Position numbers and translations under genes: made by a program. A model generated the notes under the pieces. It had not been told where the DNA came from. It searched no databases and was given only the letters and a program-made list of their open reading frames with translations. 64,000 nucleotides of DNA from Lactococcus paracarnosus (GTDB lineage Bacteria; Bacillota; Bacilli; Lactobacillales; Streptococcaceae), in NCBI RefSeq assembly GCF_006770285.1, contig NZ_CP017195.1, forward strand, positions 2,182,001 to 2,246,000. Reading direction: 5' to 3'. This document shows positions 17,847 through 25,030 of the stretch, one piece after another (positions within the stretch are counted from its first letter, which is position 1; each line of letters begins with the position of its first letter).

Positions 17847-17876
17847 TATAATAAAGTTAATTAAGGAGGATATATC

Positions 17877-18185
17877 ATGACTACGATACAAATTTCTACA
17901 AGAGTTGACGACCAAATAAAAGATATGGCTCAAAAAGTTTTCGAACGTCAAGGTCTGGATATTTCAACTGCTCTCAAAATGTTTATTACTAAAACAGCTT
18001 ACGAACAAGAAGTACCACTATCTCTTAAAAATAGTGAAACAACTACTCCTTATCCTAGTGATTGGTTTAATGATGAAAGGATAAGTAATAGAAAAAAGAT
18101 TACTGATTTGGCTTTCAAAAATTCTCAAGTTCAAAAACTAGACTTATCCAAAAAAGAAGATATAAAGGAGTTTTTCAATGACTAG
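17877..18185 (+). CDS. RelB/DinJ-family antitoxin
   Basis: 102 residues. The N-terminus (MTTIQISTRVDDQIKDMAQKVF... GLDISTALKMFITKTA) is the ribbon-helix-helix domain of RelB/DinJ antitoxins, and the longer disordered C-terminal half would bind and neutralise the toxin. It overlaps the toxin gene by 8 bp. Its own operator probably lies at 17824-17846. Confidence 0.85.
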   Translation: MTTIQISTRVDDQIKDMAQKVFERQGLDISTALKMFITKTAYEQEVPLSLKNSETTTPYPSDWFNDERISNRKKITDLAFKNSQVQKLDLSKKEDIKEFFND

Positions 18186-18522
18186 AGATGTCAGAGAGCA
18201 TAGCATTATGATTGCTAATTTAGCATATGACGAGGGCAGGGAATTTGGTTCAAAAACCAGACCTGTTTTTGTTTTGAAATACGATAACGAGATTATTAGT
18301 TATTACAATATTACAAGTCAATTTAGTTCAAAATCTGATTACTATCAATCTAAGTATTTTGAGATAAAAGATTGGGCTTATTCTGGCTTGAATAAACCGT
18401 CTTGGATTGATACATTTAAAATTAGGCAAGTTGAGGAAGAATATGTTGTGATAAATTTTGTAGGCTACCTATCTTCACAAGATGAAGCGAGGTTTATAGA
18501 TTTTTTGACAGGTATTAAATAA
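18178..18522 (+). CDS. probable PemK/MazF-like toxin of a type II toxin-antitoxin pair
   Basis: 114 residues. The segment IANLAYDEGREFGSKTRPVF then VLKYDNEIISYYNITSQF resembles the start of PemK/MazF-like endoribonucleases (a KxRPVLVL-type motif followed by strands). It is coupled to the RelB-like antitoxin by an 8-bp overlap, and a terminator follows. The usual partner of RelB/DinJ is RelE/YafQ, so this is a mixed pair. The toxin fold is inferred from a weak match and from position. Confidence 0.6.
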   Translation: MTRDVREHSIMIANLAYDEGREFGSKTRPVFVLKYDNEIISYYNITSQFSSKSDYYQSKYFEIKDWAYSGLNKPSWIDTFKIRQVEEEYVVINFVGYLSSQDEARFIDFLTGIK

Positions 18523-18530
18523 GTTGTTTT

Positions 18531-18555
18531 GACTAGAGAAATCTGGTCTTTTTTT
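18531..18555 (+). terminator. rho-independent terminator after the toxin gene
   Basis: GACTAGA and TCTGGTC pair (7 bp with one G-U) around a GAAA loop, followed by seven T residues. It isolates the toxin-antitoxin transcript from the genes to the right. Confidence 0.85.
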
Positions 18556-18576
18556 GTTATCTAAATTGATAGGGGA

Positions 18577-18852
18577 ATGATTAGCTTGATTACACAAGAA
18601 CAAATTGTAGAAAGTGAATACCTTAATTCAAAGGTAGACTATTGGTCTGCTGAAGTTAATAGTAGTCGGTTTTCAACATATCCTAACGGTTTGGTAGTTG
18701 AAAGAGTTAGGTTTAGCGAGGAATATCAAGAGGTAGAAAGACAGCTTAATTTTTGGTTTAGGAGATTGAGAGAATTTAACAGTACTTTGACTAATAAGCA
18801 AAAAAAGGAATTGAATGCAATATTTAGGAGAAAGAGACTTTTAAAAAATTAA
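18577..18852 (+). CDS. hypothetical protein
   Basis: 91 residues, charged and probably helical (FSEEYQEVERQLNFWFRRLREFN, ending NAIFRRKRLLKN). I do not recognise the family. AGGGGA lies very close to the ATG, so an in-frame TTG at 18586 is an alternative start. It sits between the toxin terminator and the structured leader of the transfer genes. Confidence 0.55.
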   Translation: MISLITQEQIVESEYLNSKVDYWSAEVNSSRFSTYPNGLVVERVRFSEEYQEVERQLNFWFRRLREFNSTLTNKQKKELNAIFRRKRLLKN

Positions 18853-18876
18853 TGACCTGAGCAAGTCATAAAACTG
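18853..18876 (+). repeat. leader motif copy 1 (TGAC...GTCA...AACTG)
   Basis: TGACCTGAGCAAGTCAT followed by AAAACTG, with a TGAC/GTCA inverted repeat inside. Closely related copies lie at 18947-18969 and 19496-19519. The conservation in otherwise unrelated sequence suggests a binding site or RNA motif specific to this element. Confidence 0.65.
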
Positions 18877-18900
18877 TATTAACTTATGGAGGTATAGAAA

Positions 18901-18954
18901 ATGTCAAACTGTTTTGGTTGGTTACAAAAGATTATTTTTTCGATTTTGACCTGA
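18901..18954 (+). CDS. 17-residue micropeptide ORF in the transfer-gene leader
   Basis: ATG at 18901 is preceded by a perfect GGAGGT seven bases upstream (18888-18893), the best ribosome site in this area. It reads MSNCFGWLQKIIFSILT and stops at TGA inside motif copy 2. The peptide is hydrophobic and has one Cys and one Trp. It could be a leader peptide that couples translation to the downstream terminator at 19069, or a small signalling or membrane peptide. Confidence 0.5.
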   Translation: MSNCFGWLQKIIFSILT

Positions 18955-18969
18955 ACATGTCATAAACTG
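18947..18969 (+). repeat. leader motif copy 2
   Basis: TGACCTGAACATGTCATAAA followed by CTG, one base shorter than copies 1 and 3. It overlaps the last codons and stop of the micro-ORF, so ribosomes finishing there would cover it. Confidence 0.65.
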
Positions 18970-19068
18970 TTTAGCCATATATAAACGAGATTAATGACTG
19001 AATATATCAGTCGAGACTAGGACAGGGTCTTATATACTGTCTGATAATTGAATTAAATGAGATTGAAA

Positions 19069-19095
19069 ACAAGGTACTGAGTATCTTGTTTTTTT
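19069..19095 (+). terminator. terminator/attenuator in the transfer-gene leader
   Basis: ACAAGGTAC (19069-19077) pairs with GTATCTTGT (19081-19089) over 9 bp with one G-U around a TGA loop, followed by seven T residues. It lies between the micro-ORF and the tRNA-like gene, upstream of all conjugation genes. Transcripts entering from the left must read through it, so it is a natural attenuation point. Confidence 0.8.
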
Positions 19096-19096
19096 A

Positions 19097-19186
19097 GTAG
19101 CTTTTCTTAATGGTAAGATTATATGTTTAAAATATCTAGCGTGTTTTTGGTTCAACGTGTAACAGGTTCAATCCCTGAAAGCTACA
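19097..19186 (+). tRNA. tRNA-like gene, class II, anticodon loop GTTTAAA (UUA or UAA)
   Basis: 90 nt that fold as a tRNA. The acceptor stem GTAGCTT/AAGCTAC pairs 7 of 7 (19097-19103 with 19179-19185). The D arm is TCTT-AATGGT-AAGA with the conserved GG. The anticodon stem has 4 bp plus one mismatch around loop GTTTAAA (19125-19131). A long variable arm CGTGTT/AACGTG (19140-19159, two G-U pairs) makes it class II. The T arm is ACAGG-TTCAATC-CCTGA with the canonical TTCRA loop. The discriminator is A and no CCA is encoded. With standard numbering the anticodon is UUA, which pairs with the stop codon UAA; a one-base shift gives UAA (Leu). G at position 32 and the weak anticodon stem are unusual, so it may be a degenerate or tRNA-mimic RNA. 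Confidence 0.6.
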
Positions 19187-19226
19187 TAAAATAAAAAATA
19201 TAAGGAATAGTGGTATAGAAAAATGG

Positions 19227-19481
19227 TTGCTGATGAAGAATAAAAAAATTGAAAACATGACTAGAAAAGAGATTGAAGCACTTAGTGTTGAGGAATTAAA
19301 AGACGGTATGAGGTCTGTTTTTCGTGAAGCTGAGAAAAAAAGACGCTGGCAAGAAATAGATAATTCGGTTAAAAAAATAAATGGCTTTAAACCTGAGCCT
19401 ATCAAAGAAGATGAGTTTTCATTTATATTCAATCATATTTTTAGTTCTTGGGTAAAACAATCGGAGGACGAGAATAAGTAA
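19227..19481 (+). CDS. hypothetical ICE protein
   Basis: Up to 84 residues. The frame opens with TTG at 19227, but ATG at 19233 or 19257 are possible starts and none has a strong ribosome site. The product is charged and helical (TRKEIEALSVEELKDGMRSV, AEKKRRWQEIDNSVKKI). I do not recognise it. It lies between the tRNA-like gene and the first DUF961 gene. Confidence 0.5.
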   Translation: MLMKNKKIENMTRKEIEALSVEELKDGMRSVFREAEKKRRWQEIDNSVKKINGFKPEPIKEDEFSFIFNHIFSSWVKQSEDENK

Positions 19482-19495
19482 AATTTTGACTATAT

Positions 19496-19519
19496 TGACC
19501 TAAGCAAGTCATTAAACTG
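19496..19519 (+). repeat. leader motif copy 3
   Basis: TGACCTAAGCAAGTCATTAA followed by ACTG. It lies about 85 bp upstream of the first DUF961 gene and differs from copy 1 at two positions. The area up to 19604 also has inverted blocks (AATCAAA/TTTGATT, GCTG/CAGC). Confidence 0.65.
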
Positions 19520-19604
19520 CGTGTCGTGAAGTTAAACTAATCAAATGGCTGTACTTCCAGCTCTTTAATTTTTGATTACAATGATTATTTTTAGGAGATA
19601 ACAT

Positions 19605-19916
19605 ATGTCTGCATTAAAAACACTTTCAGTAAAACTGGAAGAAATTATCGAGGATAAGAAAATTTGGGTCAATCCTAACCCGACTAAACTCAAGAAAACT
19701 ATGACACAACCTGACTTGTTTGTCTATAGTGCTAGTGGTTTAAATGAGCCTAATTTCCGTGTGGTTGTACCTGCTAATAAAGGTTTTGTGCCTAACAGTC
19801 GAGTACAGGTAAAAATCATTAAGCCTAAACTTGGTGGCTTTATGTTTGATGAGGGTATTGCTGGTTTGAAAGATTCCGCTGTGATTTTTGCGGATAGTGT
19901 AGAGGAGATGAAATAA
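19605..19916 (+). CDS. DUF961-family ICE protein (Tn916 Orf22/23 type)
   Basis: 103 residues. The N-terminus (LKTLSVKLEEIIEDKKIWV) and the core (FRVVVPANKGFVPNSRVQVK) resemble the YdcP/Orf22-23 proteins that open the conjugation operon of Tn916 and ICEBs1. In ICEBs1 such small proteins act as helicase processivity factors for element replication and transfer; that role is by analogy. An AGGAGA ribosome site precedes the ATG, and its stop overlaps the next ATG. Confidence 0.8.
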   Translation: MSALKTLSVKLEEIIEDKKIWVNPNPTKLKKTMTQPDLFVYSASGLNEPNFRVVVPANKGFVPNSRVQVKIIKPKLGGFMFDEGIAGLKDSAVIFADSVEEMK

Positions 19917-20446
19917 TGGCAAAAGCAAAGAAAAAATACGGTCTTGATACCTTTAATAAAGGGTATTCTGTTGATGTTAAAGAAACCTATGGCGATTTGA
20001 TTTATCTTGATACGATTGCTTCTGAACGGTTTAATTATGAAGATACTGAAACAGGTGCAATCTATGACAGTCAAGCCGAACTGGATAAAGAACAACCTGA
20101 TAAAAACTTACAAAAAGTTGAAAACACACATGAAATTGAACATTTGTATGTGCAGGTTTATTCAGAAGTCCAAAAAGACAATATGGATATTCGTGTACCA
20201 GTAGACTTTGACGACAGTAAATTCAATATAAATGATAATGTACGTCTGACTGGTAAAGTTGTTGCTCGATTACAAACTGGCACAAAACGTGTTGATGTAA
20301 CTACCGCAAATGGTCGAACTCGCCAAGAAACAGTAGCTGACTACTTTTTCACGGTTTCAGCTGAGGGGTTAGAAAAAGTATCTAATCAGTCTACTACTCC
20401 TGCACCACAACCACCAAAACCAAAAGAAGAAAATCAAAAGAAATAA
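19916..20446 (+). CDS. second DUF961-type ICE protein
   Basis: 176 residues with a globular part (VYSEVQKDNMDIRVPVDFDD, NDNVRLTGKVVARLQ) and a low-complexity, Pro- and Lys-rich tail (TTPAPQPPKPKEENQKK). Tn916-type elements carry two related genes at this place, so it is the likely Orf22/23 partner. The match is weaker than for the first. ATG overlaps the stop of the preceding gene by one base. Confidence 0.65.
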   Translation: MAKAKKKYGLDTFNKGYSVDVKETYGDLIYLDTIASERFNYEDTETGAIYDSQAELDKEQPDKNLQKVENTHEIEHLYVQVYSEVQKDNMDIRVPVDFDDSKFNINDNVRLTGKVVARLQTGTKRVDVTTANGRTRQETVADYFFTVSAEGLEKVSNQSTTPAPQPPKPKEENQKK

Positions 20447-20473
20447 GTTTTGATTTTTAGAAAGTGGTGTTAA

Positions 20474-22063
20474 ATGAAGTTGTTAAAACAGATTTTCTAC
20501 TTTAGAGGTATAAAAATAGGTAAAAAAGAAAAAATAGTATCAAGAATGACAGTTACTATTTTACTTTTGCCTTTTTTACTTTTATTTGGTCTTTTGACTT
20601 ATCTTTTATTTTCACAACTGAGTTCAAATTTATATTTCTTGCTTGTTTACTTACTTTTTGTAGTTCTGATAAGTTTTATTGGTACTTTTATTTTGTATCG
20701 GTTGCTTCATATCAAATTTTGGTTTTTTAAAAAACTAGGAAATAGAAGATTATTATATCGTCATTTGTTAGAAAATAAAATTTACTACCCTATAAAACGT
20801 AAAGATAAACCCGATAAAATCAAACTACCTAATGTTTACCTCAAACAAAATAAGTACACCATTGTGGTCACTTTTCAGTTAGAGGGTCGACAATTTCAGG
20901 ATAAGTTTTTAAATATTGGTGGCGCTTTAGAAGTGATGTACTCTGCAGATATGATGGGTAGAATAGATGAAAAAGGCTATATTAGCTATGTTTATTCTGC
21001 GGATACTATCTTAGGTCGCATCTCAGCTAAAGATGTACGTGTGGTTGACAAAGGACTTATCCTTATGGAAGATGTCTTTTGGGACTTTGTGCATAACCCT
21101 CATCTGTTAATTGCTGGTGGTACTGGTGGTGGTAAAACGGTTCTCTTACGCTCTATTTTAAATGGACTGCTTAGAGAGGGTCTTGTCGAGATACTAGACC
21201 CTAAACAAGCTGATTTTGTTTCTTTAGCTGAATTACCAGTCCTACAGGATAGGGTGGTTTTTGAAGTAGCTGATATGATTAATAAAATTATTGAGTTTAA
21301 AGAAAACATGGAAATTCGTTATGCGACAATGCGTCAACTTCAAAAAGAAAAAAATCAAAAAGAGCTAGGCAATTTTCAAGAATATGAATTGAAACCTGCT
21401 TTTTTAATCATTGATGAGTTTCCCTCTTTACGTGCTATGATGTCGGAAGATAGAGAAATGATGTTAGAAGCTGAGCGGGCTATGGGAGCTTTAAAACAGA
21501 TTATCTTGAAAGGTCGTCAAGCGGGCTTCTTTGCGATTATCGCAACTCAGAATGTAAAAGCTGATGATTTACCGTCCACCTTTAAAGATAATATCATGAC
21601 ACGTATTTCAGTTGGTCGTTTGTCTCAATTCTCATATGAGGTTATTTTTGGGGAAGAAAACAAAAATAAATACTTTAAGTATATTGAACAAATTAATGGC
21701 GAACGTGTTTATGGTCGTGGTTATTATGGTGTATTTGGTAGTCCTGCTAGGGAGTTTTTCTCTCCTGAATTACCTGATCCTAAAGAGTTTTCTTTTTATG
21801 ATGAGTTTGAAACTTTAGAAAGACTTGATTTGGAATTTGATAAGCAAGATGTTGTTGTCAAAACTTACACTGCCAAAGAACTATCAGATGAATTGAAACT
21901 TGATTATCGAGTTTTCAAAAAGTATAAATCTGAGTTTGAAACGGCTGGTCAAGAATTTGATAAAACATTTAGTATGTCTGATTTAATTATGTTTGAAAGG
22001 GCAATTAGCTATAAGTCGAGTGGTAAAACTTACCAAGTAGCTATTAGTGAAGCGATATTATGA
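20474..22063 (+). CDS. tcpA: FtsK/SpoIIIE-type coupling protein (TcpA/Orf21)
   Basis: 529 residues with two N-terminal membrane segments (about residues 25-80), then a motor domain: Walker A AGGTGGGKTVLLRSI near residue 213 and Walker B AFLIIDEFPSL near residue 313. This is the T4SS coupling protein of Tn916-like ICEs that brings the relaxase-DNA complex to the channel. It directly precedes oriT and mobT, the order in Tn916 (orf21-oriT-orf20). Confidence 0.92.
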   Translation: MKLLKQIFYFRGIKIGKKEKIVSRMTVTILLLPFLLLFGLLTYLLFSQLSSNLYFLLVYLLFVVLISFIGTFILYRLLHIKFWFFKKLGNRRLLYRHLLENKIYYPIKRKDKPDKIKLPNVYLKQNKYTIVVTFQLEGRQFQDKFLNIGGALEVMYSADMMGRIDEKGYISYVYSADTILGRISAKDVRVVDKGLILMEDVFWDFVHNPHLLIAGGTGGGKTVLLRSILNGLLREGLVEILDPKQADFVSLAELPVLQDRVVFEVADMINKIIEFKENMEIRYATMRQLQKEKNQKELGNFQEYELKPAFLIIDEFPSLRAMMSEDREMMLEAERAMGALKQIILKGRQAGFFAIIATQNVKADDLPSTFKDNIMTRISVGRLSQFSYEVIFGEENKNKYFKYIEQINGERVYGRGYYGVFGSPAREFFSPELPDPKEFSFYDEFETLERLDLEFDKQDVVVKTYTAKELSDELKLDYRVFKKYKSEFETAGQEFDKTFSMSDLIMFERAISYKSSGKTYQVAISEAIL

Positions 22064-22357
22064 GGAAAGAATCAAAAACAAGAATCTTAGAGCGGTGGAC
22101 TTGTCTGTGGAACGAGACCGTAAAAGACGTGGCGAAAAGCGGAGCCGTAAGGCGGAAGCGTATTGAGTGCGGTTTTTACGGTCTTGTTACGCAGTTACAA
22201 GACCTTTGCCTATGCCCGCAAGGGCATAGGCAAAACAGCTTACACCCCGAATTGTAATACGGGGTGTAACATCGCAACCAACTAACTAAACTCAATTATA
22301 TCAAGGTTTAGGACATTCATTATAGGTTGCTTGAACATACAGAAAAGAGACTAAGAT
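22064..22357 (+). other. oriT: origin of transfer region (oriT)
   Basis: A gene-free stretch between tcpA and mobT, where oriT lies in Tn916 and ICESt-type elements. Three strong inverted repeats stand out: AGACCGTAAAA (22115-22125) with TTTTACGGTCT (22174-22184); GCCTATGCCC (22208-22217) with GGGCATAGGC (22222-22231) around a GCAA loop; and TTACACCCCG (22240-22249) with CGGGGTGTAA (22260-22269). The last two are the best candidates for the relaxase recognition and nicking region. The exact nick site cannot be read by eye. Confidence 0.75.
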
Positions 22358-22558
22358 ATGAAATATTATGCGGTTGTTGTAAAAGGCGAGATGAGTGTTT
22401 TTGATGAAGCATACGTGATTAGCGCTAATAGCTTAATGGAAGTCGAAAGTGATATTAGTACACACTATTGTGGTAATAATTTTTCTTTAGCACACTATCA
22501 GATAAAAGAAATTACAGAACAGGAATATTGGAAACATGACGATAGACGAAAATTTTGA
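22358..22558 (+). CDS. hypothetical small protein before mobT
   Basis: 66 residues (MKYYAVVVKGEMSVFDEAYV..., ending YWKHDDRRKF). It overlaps the mobT start by 23 bp, which suggests coupling. The family is unknown. Its position beside oriT would suit a transfer accessory protein, but nothing in the sequence proves it. Confidence 0.55.
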   Translation: MKYYAVVVKGEMSVFDEAYVISANSLMEVESDISTHYCGNNFSLAHYQIKEITEQEYWKHDDRRKF

Positions 22559-23798
22559 TTTAAAAGGTATCATGAAAAACTACCTTTTATCTCAAAAAGA
22601 CGTTGGTAAAATCGTTGGTGTTTCTCGTCAATTCATAGGTAGTGTTTTATCTGGTAAAAAATCATTAAGTCCTGACAAAAAGAAAGTTCTACTTGACTAT
22701 CTGAGTTATAACTCAAAATATGAACTAGAAACAAGTGTTGACTATCTGAGAATTAGACTTAAAACTTTGAAATGGTTTGAAGTGATTGAAGATTTACTCC
22801 TCATGGATAGTAACTTATTCAATATTGATGTATCAAGTATGCACAACTACAACATGAGCATGTCTTACGGTAGTATACGTATTTTACGACATAGTGAAAA
22901 TATTGATATGGGTACACTTGTTGAGTTTAATGGTGGTGGTTGTCGTGAGTTTGAACAGGAACTCAAAGACCAAAATAGAACATGGAAGCAGTTTTTTCAA
23001 GATTGTTTCCATTTTTCTATGAATCAAAAAAAGGTAACCAATTTTGAAGATTTAGATGATTACTTAAAATTCACTCGTCTTGATTTAGCGACTGATGAAA
23101 TGTATTCCAAAAAAGGTAACTATGACTTACGTAAACTTTATGACAAAATGTTGGCAGGTCAAATTCAAACACCTTTCAGGCAGTTTTCTTCAAATGAAAG
23201 TTTCTTATATCGAGACGGCGAGTTTATCTCTACTGGCTTATCTTTATATTTTGGTTCACGTAAAAGTAAATCAATCTATATCAATTTCTATGAAAAAGAT
23301 AAAGAACAATCTATGGCTCGAAATCTATTTGTTGATGAAATTCATGAGCTGTACGGCTATAAAAATCGTTATGAAATTAGGTTATTTGGCGATAAAGCGA
23401 CACAAGTCATTTTTGATTTCTGGTATAACGATATTCCACTACAAAATTTAGTAGGTCAAATTATCTCTCATTACTTGGATATTAAGGATGATACAGGTAA
23501 TTGGGATATTGAATGGTTAGATGTTTTTGGTTCCGATAAAAGTTATGGCTTTGTCAATAAACCTAGGGAAGTCAGTTATGATCGAACACTAAAATGGCTT
23601 GATTCATCTGTTTTTGCTTCTTTGAAAAGAAATATGGAGATTGATAGATTGACTGGTTCTCGAAAGACAATGGACTTATTTCACGAAAAAGAACTTGATG
23701 AAAAAAATCAGAATTTAGTAGATTCTATTGTTAAACAGAAAAAGGAAAGGGCATTTTATGACAACTTCCATGAAATGATAGAACTTGAATATGACTGA
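22536..23798 (+). CDS. mobT: MobT relaxase (Rep_trans family, Orf20)
   Basis: 420 residues. An N-terminal helix-turn-helix (SQKDVGKIVGVSRQFIGSVL, residues ~15-34) precedes the replication-initiator-like catalytic domain (FTRLDLATDE near residue 180, then YINFYEKDKEQ and NRYEIRLFGDKA). MobT nicks oriT and pilots the strand in Tn916/ICEBs1-type transfer, and supports rolling-circle replication of the excised element. The start at 22536 keeps the HTH complete. Confidence 0.92.
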   Translation: MTIDENFDLKGIMKNYLLSQKDVGKIVGVSRQFIGSVLSGKKSLSPDKKKVLLDYLSYNSKYELETSVDYLRIRLKTLKWFEVIEDLLLMDSNLFNIDVSSMHNYNMSMSYGSIRILRHSENIDMGTLVEFNGGGCREFEQELKDQNRTWKQFFQDCFHFSMNQKKVTNFEDLDDYLKFTRLDLATDEMYSKKGNYDLRKLYDKMLAGQIQTPFRQFSSNESFLYRDGEFISTGLSLYFGSRKSKSIYINFYEKDKEQSMARNLFVDEIHELYGYKNRYEIRLFGDKATQVIFDFWYNDIPLQNLVGQIISHYLDIKDDTGNWDIEWLDVFGSDKSYGFVNKPREVSYDRTLKWLDSSVFASLKRNMEIDRLTGSRKTMDLFHEKELDEKNQNLVDSIVKQKKERAFYDNFHEMIELEYD

Positions 23799-24114
23799 TT
23801 TAACATTTTCTGAAATTGAAAAAATCAATGAAGCACGTGAAAGACGATTGATTGAAGCGTCCTTGAAAGCGAGTACTCAAAGATTTCGTGGCAGTTATGA
23901 AGCCAAAAGAAAAATCATGATGAAAAATATCAATTCAGAAGCGTGTCAAATCATGCGTATCAAAATTGATATTTTGTGTGATTATAATTATTTGCGACAT
24001 GACAGAAGAAAATTTGATTACAGACATCTCTATTATGGTTGGACTAATGCGCAAAAACTGCAAGAACTCAAAAGGTTAATCATTGAATATGACAAATTAC
24101 TCTATCGGGAGTAA
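23791..24114 (+). CDS. hypothetical ICE protein downstream of mobT
   Basis: 107 residues from the ATG at 23791, which overlaps the mobT stop (ATGACTGA), rather than a TTG two codons earlier. It is basic and helical (ERRLIEASLKASTQRFRGSY). No family is recognised. Tight overlap means it is made together with the relaxase. Confidence 0.6.
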   Translation: MTDLTFSEIEKINEARERRLIEASLKASTQRFRGSYEAKRKIMMKNINSEACQIMRIKIDILCDYNYLRHDRRKFDYRHLYYGWTNAQKLQELKRLIIEYDKLLYRE

Positions 24115-24193
24115 GTGATTAAAATAATGATTGGGCGGGTATTGAACTTTTAAAAAAAAACTAACTTTTAAGAAAATGAAAGAGGTATAACCT

Positions 24194-24478
24194 ATGGCAA
24201 ATGCAACACAAGAATATCCAAAAATTGACCCTAAAAAAACTAAACAGTTGATTAGTACTTTAGGGGAGCTGGTAGAAAAACACAATTTTGATGAAGCGTG
24301 GACGATTGCAGGACAGCTAAATAGTATTTTAAAAGAACAAGCTGAGAATTTAAATGGGGCTGAATACAGCGCTTTGGAGGGTGTTATCAAGTCCTATTAT
24401 TCTCTTAATGAACAACACAAAAAATTCAGTCAACGTACCTATGCTTTTGCACGTAAGGCAAATGATGTAGCGAGTTAA
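24194..24478 (+). CDS. hypothetical ICE protein
   Basis: 94 residues, mostly helical (TKQLISTLGELVEKHNFDEA, IIKSYYSLNEQ-type segment), with an AAAGAGGT ribosome site. No family is recognised; similar small genes lie between the relaxase and ardA in many Tn916-like elements. Confidence 0.6.
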   Translation: MANATQEYPKIDPKKTKQLISTLGELVEKHNFDEAWTIAGQLNSILKEQAENLNGAEYSALEGVIKSYYSLNEQHKKFSQRTYAFARKANDVAS

Positions 24479-24523
24479 TCTGAATGTGGGTGGTATTATT
24501 TTAATCAATAGAAAGAGGACAAA

Positions 24524-25021
24524 ATGCAAATTAATGTTTATGAAATGATTGAAGATGATAAATTCTTCATCGGTAGTTATCCTGACAATTTTTCAAAAGG
24601 TCGGTGGTTTACTGTTGAGGAGCTTATTTATTCTAGTTATGAAAAAATTGAAGCTGAGTATTTAGAGAAATACAATCCTAACGGACAGTCTGAGTTAGAA
24701 CTTGGTGTATTTGATGTAGATAATGTTTCTGGTCTATGGAGTGGGGAGTATGATGTTTCGTCTCTGATTGATAAATTACGTGAAATTGAGTCAACTGGAT
24801 ATTATGAAATTGACTTAGAGATTTACGAATTTACAGAAGAATTTTTTGAAGAAACTGGTATGTCAATTTATGATGTCGCACGTGCAGTTTATTTTGGTAA
24901 TATCAAAGGCTGGAATGATGATTATATCGGTTTTAATGGTTACGGTAACTTTGAGACTTATTCTGAAACAGATTACCAGTCACAAATTGATATGTATGTA
25001 AAAGACTTAGGTCTTTTTTAA
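24524..25021 (+). CDS. ardA: antirestriction protein ArdA
   Basis: 165 residues, strongly acidic throughout, as expected of a DNA mimic. The ArdA features SGLWSGEYDV near residue 80 and AVYFGNIKGWNDDYIGFNG near residue 128 are visible. ArdA blocks type I restriction enzymes while the element enters a new host as DNA. Tn916 carries the same gene as orf18 at the same place in the map. Confidence 0.92.
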   Translation: MQINVYEMIEDDKFFIGSYPDNFSKGRWFTVEELIYSSYEKIEAEYLEKYNPNGQSELELGVFDVDNVSGLWSGEYDVSSLIDKLREIESTGYYEIDLEIYEFTEEFFEETGMSIYDVARAVYFGNIKGWNDDYIGFNGYGNFETYSETDYQSQIDMYVKDLGLF

Positions 25022-25030
25022 TTTAAAGGG

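Larger units (their letters stand above)
16943..17876. other. long non-coding control region of the ICE
   Basis: About 930 bp with no convincing gene. Two minus-strand open frames (17140-17436, 17412-17678) start at non-ATG codons without ribosome sites and look like chance. The region holds a 54-55-bp direct repeat (17570-17710), a hairpin CCATTGTCA/TGATAATGG near 17186-17206 and a 22-bp near-perfect inverted repeat at 17735-17794. It may be transcribed from the promoter at 16891. Function unknown. Confidence 0.5.

Noticed and set aside
22060-22257. Open frame of 65 codons overlapping the tcpA stop
   Set aside because: It runs through the inverted repeats of oriT, has an odd composition (many Arg, Cys, Gly) and no ribosome site of its own beyond the tcpA end.
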